From Eubacterium sp. AF36-5BH (GTDB taxonomy: Bacteria; Bacillota; Clostridia; Lachnospirales; Lachnospiraceae): DNA of 64,000 bases. The notes below the pieces were generated by a model. It worked only from the letters and a program-made list of their open reading frames with translations. It was not told the origin of the DNA and made no database searches. Position numbers and translations under genes: made by a program. Position 1 is the stretch's first letter. Each line of letters starts with the position of its first letter. Below are positions 13,712 through 22,974 of this stretch, piece by piece. The stretch spans positions 32,229 to 96,228 of the forward strand of contig NZ_QTVG01000010.1 of assembly GCF_003460505.1 (NCBI RefSeq), given 5' to 3'.

Positions 13712-15196
13712 ATGCCAGTATTTGATTTTAACAGTACACCAGATGAAAATAAAAAAGGTGAAGTTACATACACAACGTTTGCTTCAAGTGAGAGCATAGC
13801 TTCAAAGGAACATCCAATAATGTTTTTGGATAATAAGAATCGTCAGTGGAAGCATCATTCCAGTGGTGTGTTCACAAATCCTATCAAAAAAACTTCTTTT
13901 GAATTTAATGAAGAGGACGGAACAGTTAGCGCTGATATTTTGAAAATAGATTCAAGATTTGTAAGCCTACTTAAATGGCTTGGTGAAAATCATATAAATG
14001 TAAGATTGTCAGGTGAAAATCAGGAAGAAGGATATGCGGTGTATAAAATTCGCGAAATTGCATTTGGCGGTGGAACAAAGCTTTCTGCTGAGGACGGCTT
14101 CCTTCAGTTTATGATTGAAAGACTATTAGCAAGCAATCCACCTGCAGAAGAAGTGGAAGATGAAGATCAGGAGGAAGAGGGAGACAGCATGAAACTGACA
14201 AGTCTTCAGAGCATTACTGATTTTATGAATTGTGCAGGAAAGACTTTACCTGATAATATTCGTTTATGGGCGAGAAGAAATTTGGCAGTAGCCCGTTCTA
14301 ATGAAGTTTCACAGGAAGAAAGACATCACGCTCAAAGAGCACTTTCCATTATGATGAATGTTCAATGGAAAAATAATTATTTCGAATCAATTGATCCTGA
14401 TGAAGCAAGAAGAATTCTTGATGAAGAACTTTACGGAATGGAAAAAGTTAAACAGAGAATTATCGAGACAATTATTCAGATTAACAGAACACATACACTT
14501 CCGGCGTATGGACTACTTTTAGTAGGACCTGCAGGAACAGGTAAATCTCAGATAGCTTACGCAGTAGCACGTATTTTGAAATTACCTTGGACAACTTTAG
14601 ATATGAGTTCAATTAATGATCCAGAGCAATTAACAGGAAGTTCACGTATATACACAAATGCAAAACCTGGTATTATTATGGATGCTTTTTCAGTAGCAGG
14701 GGAGTCAAATCTGGTATTTATTATTAACGAATTAGACAAGGCTACATCAGGCAACGGAAAAGGAAATCCGGCTGATGTGTTATTAACACTTCTTGATAAT
14801 CTTGGTTTTACAGATAACTATATGGAATGTATGATTCCAACAGTGGGCGTTTATCCAATTGCTACAGCTAACGATAAGTCACAGATTAGTGCACCACTTA
14901 TGTCAAGATTTGCAGTAATTGAATTACCTGATTATACAGCAGAAGAAAAGAAAATTATTTTCTCAAAATTTGCATTACCAAAAACATTAAAGAGAATTGG
15001 TTTGAAAGAAGATGAATGTATTATGACACCAGAGGCTATAGATGCTGTTGTAGACATTTATAAAAATACAAGTGGTATTAGAGATTTAGAGCAGGCAGCA
15101 GAACATATTACAGCAAATACACTTTATCAGATTGAAGTAAATCATGTTAAGTCAGTAACATTTGATGCAAAAATGGTAAGAGAACTACTAGCATAG
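13712..15196 (+). CDS. Stand-alone Lon-like AAA+ ATPase without protease domain
   Basis: The N-terminal 230 residues are unlike known domains I recognise and contain an acidic linker (about 145-158). The AAA+ module begins with ELYGMEKVKQRI, close to the start of the Lon ATPase domain, then Walker A GPAGTGKS (272-279), a Walker B-like VFIINELDK (335-343), sensor 1 around ATAND (384-388), an arginine finger in LMSRF (Arg399) and a sensor-2-like GIRDLEQ. The protein ends there, so the Lon peptidase domain is missing. In Walker B the usual Asp before Glu is Asn (NE instead of DE), which may weaken Mg2+ binding. It is monocistronic between a promoter and a terminator. It may be a remodelling factor or a regulatory ATPase; substrate unknown. 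Confidence 0.8.
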   Translation: MPVFDFNSTPDENKKGEVTYTTFASSESIASKEHPIMFLDNKNRQWKHHSSGVFTNPIKKTSFEFNEEDGTVSADILKIDSRFVSLLKWLGENHINVRLSGENQEEGYAVYKIREIAFGGGTKLSAEDGFLQFMIERLLASNPPAEEVEDEDQEEEGDSMKLTSLQSITDFMNCAGKTLPDNIRLWARRNLAVARSNEVSQEERHHAQRALSIMMNVQWKNNYFESIDPDEARRILDEELYGMEKVKQRIIETIIQINRTHTLPAYGLLLVGPAGTGKSQIAYAVARILKLPWTTLDMSSINDPEQLTGSSRIYTNAKPGIIMDAFSVAGESNLVFIINELDKATSGNGKGNPADVLLTLLDNLGFTDNYMECMIPTVGVYPIATANDKSQISAPLMSRFAVIELPDYTAEEKKIIFSKFALPKTLKRIGLKEDECIMTPEAIDAVVDIYKNTSGIRDLEQAAEHITANTLYQIEVNHVKSVTFDAKMVRELLA

Positions 15197-15202
15197 AAAC
15201 GC

Positions 15203-15240
15203 AAAAAGGAATGAAACAGTAAAGTGTTCATTCCTTTTTT
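15203..15240 (+). terminator. Intrinsic terminator of the AAA+ gene
   Basis: AAAAAGGAATGAA pairs with TTCATTCCTTTTT and ends in six T residues, 7 bases after the stop codon. Confidence 0.85.
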
Positions 15241-15259
15241 GAAAGGAGTGAAAAAGTTA

Positions 15260-15385
15260 ATGGATAATGAGTTGAAAGATGACATTTTTTATTTTTGTAC
15301 ATTAATAGAATATATTTCAAGAAAAACAAAGAATCATAGGAAAGATGTAATTAATTATTTTGAGGAAGAGTATATCAAATGTTAA
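15260..15385 (+). CDS. Small hypothetical protein (41 aa), DUF3791-like N-terminus
   Basis: ATG 15260 has a convincing ribosome-binding sequence (GAAAGGAGTG). The product reads DDIFYFCTLIEYISRKTKNH, then DVINYFEEEYIKC. The pattern recalls the short DUF3791-type proteins found beside DUF3990 (ADP-ribosyltransferase-fold) proteins in Lachnospiraceae, but is shorter than the usual 65-80 residues, so it is probably a truncated survivor of such a module. No DUF3990 partner is present. Its stop overlaps the next small frame. Confidence 0.4.
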   Translation: MDNELKDDIFYFCTLIEYISRKTKNHRKDVINYFEEEYIKC

Positions 15386-15543
15386 TTGTGTCTGTGAGTT
15401 CAAATGTAGAAATTGAAAAAACTATTAAAGAGGTATTCTCATCTTTTATTAGTGATGAAATTTCGAATTTTAATTCTAACGTATATTATAGTAATCCGGA
15501 TTATTTAAGATGTTCGTATTTAGATGGCAGAATGTTAGCATAA
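15379..15543 (+). CDS. Small hypothetical protein (54 aa)
   Basis: A frame overlapping the previous one by 7 bases encodes 54 residues with a coherent amphipathic pattern (EKTIKEVFSSFISDEI, then VYYSNPDYLRCSYLDG). It has no own ribosome-binding site, but overlap could allow coupled translation. It may be the C-terminal part of a decayed gene. I do not recognise the family with confidence. A terminator follows at 15573. Confidence 0.35.
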   Translation: MLIVSVSSNVEIEKTIKEVFSSFISDEISNFNSNVYYSNPDYLRCSYLDGRMLA

Positions 15544-15572
15544 ATGCAGGTTGAGACAAATGTCAACTTGTT

Positions 15573-15622
15573 AGAAAGCACCATATATGAAATAGTATTT
15601 CATATATGGTGCTTTCTTTTTT
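15573..15622 (+). terminator. Very strong intrinsic terminator
   Basis: A near-continuous stem of about 20 bp (AGAAAGCACCATATATGAAAT with its complement ending GGTGCTTTCT) with a 3-4 base loop and a T tract closes the small-frame region. Confidence 0.9.
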
Positions 15623-15665
15623 GGGGAGAATGAAAGTGAAACATATATGCGGTTATGAATTTATA

Positions 15666-15695
15666 TTTCCAAGCATAAATCTTATAGCTTGGAAA
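15666..15695 (+). promoter_or_regulatory. Leader hairpin upstream of the beta-helix gene
   Basis: TTTCCAAGC (15666-15674) pairs perfectly with GCTTGGAAA (15687-15695) around 12 bases, 41 bases before the start codon. No T tract follows, so it is not a terminator. It may stabilise the mRNA or be a regulatory site. Confidence 0.35.
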
Positions 15696-15736
15696 GGTTA
15701 ATGATTGCATGATTCAAGCAAGGAAAGGAGAGACTT

Positions 15737-18457
15737 ATGAAAAGATTTATTAGTTGGATTATATGTTTAAGTTTAATATTGGGAGGAATGCCACAGGTGC
15801 TTCCAGTAGCGGATACATATGGAGAAGAGACAGCTGAAACAGAGACAGGCAAAACAGTGGATCTTTCAAAATATAAGAATTTAACTATTGTATCAAGTGA
15901 TATTGAAGATGAAGATGGAACAGGTATAGTGAGATGGACAAAGGATAAAACTTATGTAATATGTTCGGTTAACACTGTTGTAGCTCCATCAGTAAAGTGC
16001 AAGTTAATAATTGAACCGGGAACAACAGTATTGTTTGGAACAGGAACAGGTGGACTTGATGGAGTAGAAAAATCAGATGTGAAATATAGACCATATCCTA
16101 TTTTCTGGGTTGATGAACATGGGAGTATTGAAGCAAAAGGGACAGAGGATGAACCTATAACTTTTAAAAATATTGGTACACATGCAGGGTGGAATGGAAT
16201 CGACATAACACTTCCTGATAGTGGAGAAGTTACAGATACATTTGAATATTGTAATTTCATTAACGGTAGTGCACAGTTTAGAGATTTTACGGAAGGATTT
16301 ATCGATGTATCGTATGGAACAGAAAAAACTAAATTTAATTTAACAATTGATAATTGCAAATTTGATAGTACAGAGTTAGTTAATAGAGATATTCTACAAC
16401 CTAGTGAAATAGGGGCAGGTCTCTATTATGGAGACCATGATGGAAATAAAGTTGAGGCAAACATTAAGGTGTCAAATTCCACCTTTAAATCACTTTCAAT
16501 GGGCATTGAGGCCTGTGTTTCAGCTTACTATGATGAATATTTATACAATGAAAATCTGAAATGTACAATTGAGAATAATGTGTTTGAAAATAATATAACG
16601 GGCTCATATAATCCATCTGTTATATGGGGCGGAAATGCCAAGGTAATTAATAATACATTTTATACTATGGAAGGAGGAGCACTAACCAAGAGTGCTCTGG
16701 ATTTAGAAGGACAATGTGACTATGTGCTTGAAGGTAATGTATTTCATGGAAGTCAATCTACTGATAAGGGAAAGGTAAATGAGTGTACTCCGATTTGTAT
16801 CAGATTTGGTGCAAATGTGAACCCAGAAACCAGAAGCTATAAAGAAAATAAATGTGATTACCCTACAAGTTACGGAAAATTAATTAAACTTAAAGGTAGT
16901 ATGATAAAAGAGGAAAGTACTTTAGGAAAGGTGGAAGGATTAGAGTATTGGTACTATGCATGTACCACTGGCTATAAGAATGGCGTTAAATCAAAAGTAA
17001 TATTTGAACCGGGGACCTCACATCTGATTAGTTCATTAGAAACAAGTTACAATGGAGAATTAGTGGCTAAAGGAACAAAAGAAGAACCTATAAAATTTGT
17101 TTCAGGAAGTAGCAGGGGAATAGATACAGGGGCAGACAAGATTTCCTTGCAGCAAAATTCTTCTTCAGAATATTTAGAAGGCAAGGCAACCTTTGAAAAT
17201 TGTCAGTTTGATGGTGTTGGATTAGATGCTAACATAATTAGTAAAAGCACAGATGAAGGCTTAAATGGAGAAATACCATTAGTTTTTTCTGTAAAAGATT
17301 GTATTTTCAAAAATATGTCTACTGGATTAGATATAGGCTTTGATTGCTATTATGATTATATTTATGGAAGAGTTTCAATAGAAAATGTAGACATAGAAGG
17401 AATAGAAAATGATTCTTTTACAGGAATGTTTGTGTCATCATATGGAAGTAAAATTCCTAAGGGAAATATTTTTAAAGCATCAAATTGTAAAATACATAAT
17501 TTCAATTATAAGGATTATGAGGGTGTGGCACTACAGGCAGAAGTTTCAGAAGAAACGGCTGATAAAGTAGTGTTTGAAAATATAACAATGGCAGACAATA
17601 ATTATGGAATCATTGCAAAGAAAAACAGATTAACAAAGTTACCAATTATAAAAAATTGCATAATAGCAGGAAATAAGAAAGGTTTTGATTTTAATAATGA
17701 AATAGATACATCAAGCATAACTTACTCTTGTATTTACAATGATTCTTGGAATGGAAACACTTATGGTTATGGAGAAGGTTGCATATTCACAGATCCATTG
17801 TTTGCTGATTCTAAAAATGGTGATTTTCATCTAATGTCAAAAGCAGGAAGATGGTATAATTCACAGTGGGTAGTTGATGATGTATCAAGTCCTTGTATAG
17901 ATGCAGGGGATGAAAATAGTGATTACTCAAACGAGCCTGCACCTAATGGTGGAAAAGTAAATATGGGTTACTACGGAAATACAGCAGAGGCGTCAAAAAC
18001 TGAAGACGGTTCAACCAGTATAGAAACATCACAACAGACAACAACACCACAGCAAACAACAGGTTTACAGACAACACCAACTAACGTTACAACACCACAA
18101 CAAACAAAGATCACAATAAAGCAAACTACAACATCGCAGGTAACAACTAAAAAAATAAAACTCAAAGCACCTGTGATTAAAAAAATAACAAAAGTATCTA
18201 AGAAGATAAATATTAAGTTTAAGAAGATTACAGTTAGTGGTGGTTATTATCAAATACAATATTCTACAAACGGAAAATTTAAAAAAGCCAAAACAGTAAA
18301 TGTTAAGGCTTCGAAAACTAAAGTTACAATAAAAAGACTAAAGAGCAAAAAGAAATATTTTGTTAGGGCAAGAATTTACAGAAAAGTAAAAATTAACGGA
18401 AAAACTAAGAAAATATATTCTGCCTGGTCTAAAACAAAAAAAATCAGAATAAAATAG
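15737..18457 (+). CDS. Secreted right-handed parallel beta-helix protein with Fn3-like tail
   Basis: A signal peptide (about residues 1-31) is followed by a long region (about 45-755) rich in short Asn/Ile/Val repeats (ENNVFENN, NCKFDST, NCQFDG, NSTFKS) typical of right-handed parallel beta-helices, as in pectate lyase-like and DUF1565-type proteins. A CIDAGD motif near residue 720 is typical of the last turns. A Thr/Gln linker and a Lys-rich Fn3-like module (about 810-906) end the protein. No catalytic motif of a polysaccharide lyase could be assigned, so it may be a glycan-binding or depolymerising surface protein. The ATG follows GGAAAGGAGAG. The linker and tail match those of the GH16 enzyme. 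Confidence 0.75.
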   Translation: MKRFISWIICLSLILGGMPQVLPVADTYGEETAETETGKTVDLSKYKNLTIVSSDIEDEDGTGIVRWTKDKTYVICSVNTVVAPSVKCKLIIEPGTTVLFGTGTGGLDGVEKSDVKYRPYPIFWVDEHGSIEAKGTEDEPITFKNIGTHAGWNGIDITLPDSGEVTDTFEYCNFINGSAQFRDFTEGFIDVSYGTEKTKFNLTIDNCKFDSTELVNRDILQPSEIGAGLYYGDHDGNKVEANIKVSNSTFKSLSMGIEACVSAYYDEYLYNENLKCTIENNVFENNITGSYNPSVIWGGNAKVINNTFYTMEGGALTKSALDLEGQCDYVLEGNVFHGSQSTDKGKVNECTPICIRFGANVNPETRSYKENKCDYPTSYGKLIKLKGSMIKEESTLGKVEGLEYWYYACTTGYKNGVKSKVIFEPGTSHLISSLETSYNGELVAKGTKEEPIKFVSGSSRGIDTGADKISLQQNSSSEYLEGKATFENCQFDGVGLDANIISKSTDEGLNGEIPLVFSVKDCIFKNMSTGLDIGFDCYYDYIYGRVSIENVDIEGIENDSFTGMFVSSYGSKIPKGNIFKASNCKIHNFNYKDYEGVALQAEVSEETADKVVFENITMADNNYGIIAKKNRLTKLPIIKNCIIAGNKKGFDFNNEIDTSSITYSCIYNDSWNGNTYGYGEGCIFTDPLFADSKNGDFHLMSKAGRWYNSQWVVDDVSSPCIDAGDENSDYSNEPAPNGGKVNMGYYGNTAEASKTEDGSTSIETSQQTTTPQQTTGLQTTPTNVTTPQQTKITIKQTTTSQVTTKKIKLKAPVIKKITKVSKKINIKFKKITVSGGYYQIQYSTNGKFKKAKTVNVKASKTKVTIKRLKSKKKYFVRARIYRKVKINGKTKKIYSAWSKTKKIRIK

Positions 18458-18499
18458 TAGAGTATAGAGAATAACTCAGAAATATTGTATCATCCGTAT

Positions 18500-18888
18500 G
18501 TCATGCAGTTCCAATTGCAAGCCTTTTGCCAGTATTGTTCTTTGTATTCTTTAGTTGTTCAGAATATCTGTTTAGCTTGAATTACACTTTATATCAGATT
18601 GCGTTCCCTGTAATGATGGTTGTACTTCCAACAGTTGGAGCAAACATTCCATTTTGTGTTGAAGCAATTGTATCAGGTAATGATACACCTGACAAAATGG
18701 AAAAGACAGGTTGGACACTTGTAAAAAGTGAAACAGTAGATGCACCTGTTATTGATGAATTGCCTATTACATTAGAATGTCGTCTTGAGGAAATGAATCA
18801 GTATGACCAAACATACAGAGTAGTTGCAGAAATTGTAACAATACAAGCTATGTGGCAATTGAGAATTGAAATATTATGTAAATATTGA
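18500..18888 (+). pseudogene. Remnant of a flavin reductase (flavoredoxin) family gene
   Basis: The second half of this frame reads like the C-terminal half of a flavin reductase family protein: IVSGNDTPDKMEKTGWTLVK, then VDAPVIDELPITLECRLEE, then VVAEIV. The N-terminal half is hydrophobic and unrelated to the family's FMN-binding region, and there is no start codon with a ribosome-binding site. The 3' end runs into the convergent TSUP gene. I read it as a rearranged, dead gene. Confidence 0.6.
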
Positions 18889-19650
18889 AAAAGTCATAAC
18901 TATAATTCCAAGAATAACAAGAATAATACCGGTAGCTCTATTTAAGGTTTTAGGTGTTGCTTTATTAGCAAATACAGCTGCAATTCTTGCCCACAACAAT
19001 GTGAACACAATACAAAGAATCCATACTGTAAAATCAGGCATACCGCCAATGGTAAAATGAGAAATGGCTCCTGTAAAGGCAGTAAAACTCATAATAAATA
19101 CACTTGTTCCAACGGCTGTTTTTAATTCATAACCAAGTACAGAAGTTAGAATAAGAAGCATCATCATGCCACCTCCTGCACCAATGAAACCACAAATAAA
19201 TCCAATTAAAATTCCACAAATTAAGGATTGAACGGCACGCTTCTTTGCAGGGACATTTTCCATAGCCTCTTTAGTAGTCATAACTGGTTTGACAATAAAT
19301 TTAATTCCAAGAAGAAATGTCATAAATACTGAAAAATTTCCCATTGTAGTCGAAGGCACTAAGCTTGAAATGTAGCTACCAACAACGGTGAAAAGCAAAA
19401 CACTTATCATCATTATAAGACCATTTCGAACATCGAGATTTTTATGTTTCCCATAAGTGTAAGCTGAAATAGCACTGGCTAGAACATCTGATGACAGAGC
19501 AATTCCAACGGCTATATAAGGGTCTATTCCAAGAAATGTAATTAATATAGGACTAATAACTGCAGCAGCACTCATGCCTGCAAATCCTGTTCCAAGACCG
19601 GCGCCCATGCCGGCAAAAAAAGTAACTATAATTGTAATTAGTATATCCAT
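18874..19650 (-). CDS. TSUP family sulfite/organosulfur exporter (TauE/SafE)
   Basis: The 258-residue protein has about eight membrane segments, with the glycine-rich repeats of the TSUP family: GMGAGLGTGFAGMSAA near the N-terminus and the duplicated GFICGFIGAGGGMMML at about 150-170. Family members move sulfite, sulfoacetate or similar organic acids across the membrane. It stands alone on the minus strand, with gene remnants convergent to it, and a start preceded by a weak GAAAGTG. Substrate cannot be inferred because no sulfur genes are nearby. Confidence 0.85.
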   Translation of the reverse strand: MDILITIIVTFFAGMGAGLGTGFAGMSAAAVISPILITFLGIDPYIAVGIALSSDVLASAISAYTYGKHKNLDVRNGLIMMISVLLFTVVGSYISSLVPSTTMGNFSVFMTFLLGIKFIVKPVMTTKEAMENVPAKKRAVQSLICGILIGFICGFIGAGGGMMMLLILTSVLGYELKTAVGTSVFIMSFTAFTGAISHFTIGGMPDFTVWILCIVFTLLWARIAAVFANKATPKTLNRATGIILVILGIIVMTFSIFT

Positions 19651-19940
19651 TTTCTATTCACTTTCTTAATGTTATTGTATTTTATTTATCAAATTATCTC
19701 ACAAATTTATTTCATTTGCAAAATTAAAGTTTAATATCTTCTCTATTTTAACATTTATATTTATATATGGAAGATTTAATTTATAATATATGGTAGTTAA
19801 AATTTAAAATATTTCTGTGCAATGGAATTGTTTCAAATCTTATTATGCAACATAACATTAAAAGATTAAAATAAGGATAATTTATGAAAGGAGACTTTGT
19901 TTTGTAAGTGAAATAAGACTAATTTACAAAATGATATAAT

Positions 19941-20501
19941 ATGTATATGAACAAAATTATAGAAACTGAGAACATAAATAACGAAAACATAAATAATGAA
20001 AATAATAGAAAAGAAATAATTAGAAAACTATACATTGAAATGATTAAATTATATCAAGGAGATGCTAAACGTATACATCATTTTACTAAGGTAAATGCCT
20101 ATGGAAAGCTAATTGCAGAATTAGAACAAGTTAGCCCTGAAACTTATTTCATAATTGATGCAGCAACTTTGACTCATGACATAGGTATACATACATGTGA
20201 AGAAAAATATGGAAACTGCAATGGAAAACTTCAGGAGCAGGAAGGTCCGGAATTGGCAAAAGAACTGCTTGGTAAAATAGGAGTTAATGAAGAAATTTCT
20301 AAAAGAGTGCAGTATTTAATAGGTCATCATCATACATACAATAACATTGACGGTTTAGATTACCAGATATTAGTCGAGTCTGATTTCTTAGTTAATTTGT
20401 ATGAAGATGGAGCATCTAAGGAAGCGGTGGAAACAGCATATAATAAAATATTTAAAACAGAAGCAGGGAAGAAAATTTGCAGGGAAATGTTCGGCATATA
20501 A
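19941..20501 (+). CDS. HD domain-containing phosphohydrolase
   Basis: The core shows HD-superfamily metal ligands: HHFTKVNAYGKLI, LTHDIGIH (His-Asp), a later GHHHTY and VESDFLVNL with a final Asp. At 186 residues it resembles small HD phosphohydrolases that act on nucleotides or phosphorylated metabolites. The start is uncertain: a TATAAT box abuts ATG 19941, and no ribosome-binding site precedes it. An Asn/Glu-rich low-complexity stretch (residues 7-24) suggests the folded part begins near IIRKLYIEMIK. The nearest Shine-Dalgarno-like AAAGGAG (19887-19893) precedes a tiny 7-codon frame at 19884-19907. The gene ends in a strong terminator. Confidence 0.75.
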   Translation: MYMNKIIETENINNENINNENNRKEIIRKLYIEMIKLYQGDAKRIHHFTKVNAYGKLIAELEQVSPETYFIIDAATLTHDIGIHTCEEKYGNCNGKLQEQEGPELAKELLGKIGVNEEISKRVQYLIGHHHTYNNIDGLDYQILVESDFLVNLYEDGASKEAVETAYNKIFKTEAGKKICREMFGI

Positions 20502-20503
20502 AT

Positions 20504-20550
20504 ATACCCTCTTTATCGTACGATGAGCGAACTGTAAAGAGGGTATTGTT
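20504..20550. terminator. Intrinsic terminator between convergent genes
   Basis: ATACCCTCTTTA (20504-20515) pairs with TAAAGAGGGTAT (20535-20546), 12 bp, loop of 19 bases. It sits between the HD gene and the convergent PHP gene and could serve both, with the better T content on the plus strand. Confidence 0.8.
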
Positions 20551-20570
20551 AATAAAATTATAACAAATGA

Positions 20571-21401
20571 TTATAACTCATGGAAAATTGGCTTCATTTT
20601 TTCAAAAGTACAAAATCTTGTGAAGCCAATCTCTTTTAGAATTCCTTTCGCTTCATCAATGTAAGCACCTAAATGTTCAGGTTTATGGCTGTCACTGCCA
20701 ATAGTAATAATTTCGCCCCCTAATTCTTTGTACAATTTCAAAATATCAATAGAAGGGGTTGTGTTTTTTAAACCGTATCTATGATATGAAGTGTTGAATT
20801 CTATTCCTTTGCCGTCTGCTATAACGGTTTTAATAATCTCCGTAATAATAGGTTTAACTTTTTCGAAAGGATAAACACCCTGCTCATCATATCGTACAAT
20901 AAGGTCAGGATGCCCTAAGACACTATAGTTTTTGTAGGATTTTACAACGTTAAGAAGTTCCTCATAATAACGTTCATTATATTCCTGCTGAGTTCTTCCT
21001 TCCTGAAATTCTCCCGTCCAAAATTCTTTATCCTCAACCTGATGAATGGAAAGAATAATAAAATCAAAAGGATATTTTTTAAACAAAGCTTCATATTGTG
21101 GAATAGTGTGAGTTTGAATTCCGAATTCCAAGCCGAGCTTAATGGAAATATCTTTTGAATATTTTTTCTGCAATTCACTAATTTGCTTTACATATAATGG
21201 ATAATTTACGTTGACAATAGCACTACCGTCTCTATAAATAATAGGTTTTCCGCTATCCCAATCATCTCTAACACCATAATCTACATGGTCCGTAAAGCAA
21301 ATTTCATTTATGCCTTTTTGGATAGCATCTTTTACAACCGTTTCCATAGGGTAAACTGAATCGTCACTGTATTCACAATGTACATGATAATCTGCAAACA
21401 T
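20571..21401 (-). CDS. Histidinol-phosphatase (HisJ family), PHP domain protein
   Basis: The N-terminus MFADYHVHCEYSDDS carries the PHP metal motif (H-x-H), with further motifs FTDHVDYG, ILSIHQVE, LGHPDLI and IGSDSHKPEH near the C-terminus. At 276 residues it fits HisJ/HisK-type histidinol phosphate phosphatases, which complete histidine synthesis. There are no other his genes in the window, so the biochemical role is inferred from family only; some PHP proteins act on other phosphoesters. On the minus strand the start is preceded by GAGGAGGACGATG-like sequence, a good ribosome-binding site. Confidence 0.85.
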   Translation of the reverse strand: MFADYHVHCEYSDDSVYPMETVVKDAIQKGINEICFTDHVDYGVRDDWDSGKPIIYRDGSAIVNVNYPLYVKQISELQKKYSKDISIKLGLEFGIQTHTIPQYEALFKKYPFDFIILSIHQVEDKEFWTGEFQEGRTQQEYNERYYEELLNVVKSYKNYSVLGHPDLIVRYDEQGVYPFEKVKPIITEIIKTVIADGKGIEFNTSYHRYGLKNTTPSIDILKLYKELGGEIITIGSDSHKPEHLGAYIDEAKGILKEIGFTRFCTFEKMKPIFHEL

Positions 21402-21637
21402 AAAATTTACTGATGTATTTTCTACATCGTCCTCCTCTCGTATGTTTTTTGCTTGTTTAAAAAAATATTAAAGCATTAATCATTTTGATATGCTTAAATA
21501 AATACTATAATGTTAATATGAGAATATTATACAATCGTTTATAAAACTTTCAATATAATATATAATATTATAAAAATAATAGTTAAAAAATGTGGGCAGG
21601 AAAATATATAATGCAAAAATTTACGGAGGAAACAAAA

Positions 21638-22966
21638 ATGGATAACGAATATTTTGATATAGCAAATAACCTTATGAAGTTTATAGAAAAAAGCCCAAGT
21701 GCTTTTCACGTGGTAGATAATTTTTCAAAAATTCTGGATGATGCAGGCTTTATTAAGCTGAATGAGAAAGACAAGTGGAAACTTTTTTCAGGAAATAAAT
21801 ACTACGTTACAAGAAATGGCTCATCAATTATAGCTTTTTGTATGCCGGAAGAATTGGATTTTACTAATTTCCAAATCGCTGCAGCTCACAGCGACGCACC
21901 GGCTTTTAAAATAAAAGAAAATCCTGAAATAATAAAGGACAATAATTATGTGTCCCTTAATGTTGAAAAATACGGTGGTATGCTTATGGCACCATGGTTT
22001 GACAGACCACTTTCTGTAGCTGGTCGTGTGATTGTAAAAGAGGGGGCAGCATTAAAACCAATTCTTGTTAATGTGGACAGAGATTTGTGTACCATACCGA
22101 ACCTTGCAATTCACATGAACAGGGAGGCAAACACCGGAGTAAAATATAATCCACAAAAGGACATGCTACCGCTTATAGGTGAAGGCGAAAACAAAGATGT
22201 ATTTAACAGTATTATTGCCGAGACAATAAATACAGATGAACAGGCAATTATAAGCAGTGATTTGTTTTTGTATAACAGAGAAAAAGGAACAGTTTGGGGA
22301 GCAAATAATGAATTTATTTCTGCACCAAGACTTGACGATGTTATGTGTGCTTATAGCTGTATGGGTGCGTTAATAAACAGAAGTGATGTAAATGAAGAAA
22401 GCGTGGCAGTGTGTGCGATTTTTGATAATGAGGAAGTAGGTAGCACTACTAAACAGGGTGCCGATTCAACATTTTTATCTGATGTTCTTACAAGAATTGC
22501 TTTGTGCGTTGGAAAGGATGAGGAAGATTTAATGAGAGCCTATGCCCAGTCATTTATGTTGTCAGCAGACAATGCCCATGGAATTCATCCTAACTATATG
22601 GAAAAAGCAGATCCAACAAACAGACCTTATATGAATCAGGGAATTGTTATAAAATACAATGCTAATCAGAAATATACAACTGATGGAATTTCGGCAGCGG
22701 TGTTTAAGGAAATATGTGAAAAGGCTGACGTGCCAATTCAAACTTATGTAAATCGTTCAGACATAGCAGGCGGTTCAACTCTTGGAAATATTTCAAACAG
22801 CCACGTTTCAATTAACACTGTTGATATTGGGCTTGCTCAGTTGGCAATGCACTCACCATATGAAACAGCAGGAATAAAGGATACATGGTATATGTTAAAG
22901 GCTGTAAAAGAGTTTTACGAAACACCTATTATAGCAGGAAGAGACGGAGTGTTTACATTGGAATAA
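21638..22966 (+). CDS. M18 family aminopeptidase
   Basis: M18 aspartyl aminopeptidase signatures are all visible: AAAHSDAPAFKIK, MAPWFDRPLSVAGRV, CAIFDNEEVGS and the C-terminal SNSHVSINTVDIG with AMHSPYE, containing the His, Asp and Glu ligands of the two-zinc site. These cytosolic enzymes release acidic or neutral residues from peptide N-termini. Length is 442 aa. I place the start at ATG 21638 because it has ACGGAGGAA seven bases upstream; the longer frame from 21590 would add 16 residues without a ribosome-binding site. It is transcribed alone. Confidence 0.92.
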   Translation: MDNEYFDIANNLMKFIEKSPSAFHVVDNFSKILDDAGFIKLNEKDKWKLFSGNKYYVTRNGSSIIAFCMPEELDFTNFQIAAAHSDAPAFKIKENPEIIKDNNYVSLNVEKYGGMLMAPWFDRPLSVAGRVIVKEGAALKPILVNVDRDLCTIPNLAIHMNREANTGVKYNPQKDMLPLIGEGENKDVFNSIIAETINTDEQAIISSDLFLYNREKGTVWGANNEFISAPRLDDVMCAYSCMGALINRSDVNEESVAVCAIFDNEEVGSTTKQGADSTFLSDVLTRIALCVGKDEEDLMRAYAQSFMLSADNAHGIHPNYMEKADPTNRPYMNQGIVIKYNANQKYTTDGISAAVFKEICEKADVPIQTYVNRSDIAGGSTLGNISNSHVSINTVDIGLAQLAMHSPYETAGIKDTWYMLKAVKEFYETPIIAGRDGVFTLE

Positions 22967-22974
22967 ATAGATTT

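Noticed and set aside
18866..19060. Plus-strand frame of 64 codons
   Set aside because: It lies within and opposite to the TSUP gene and overlaps the flavin reductase remnant.
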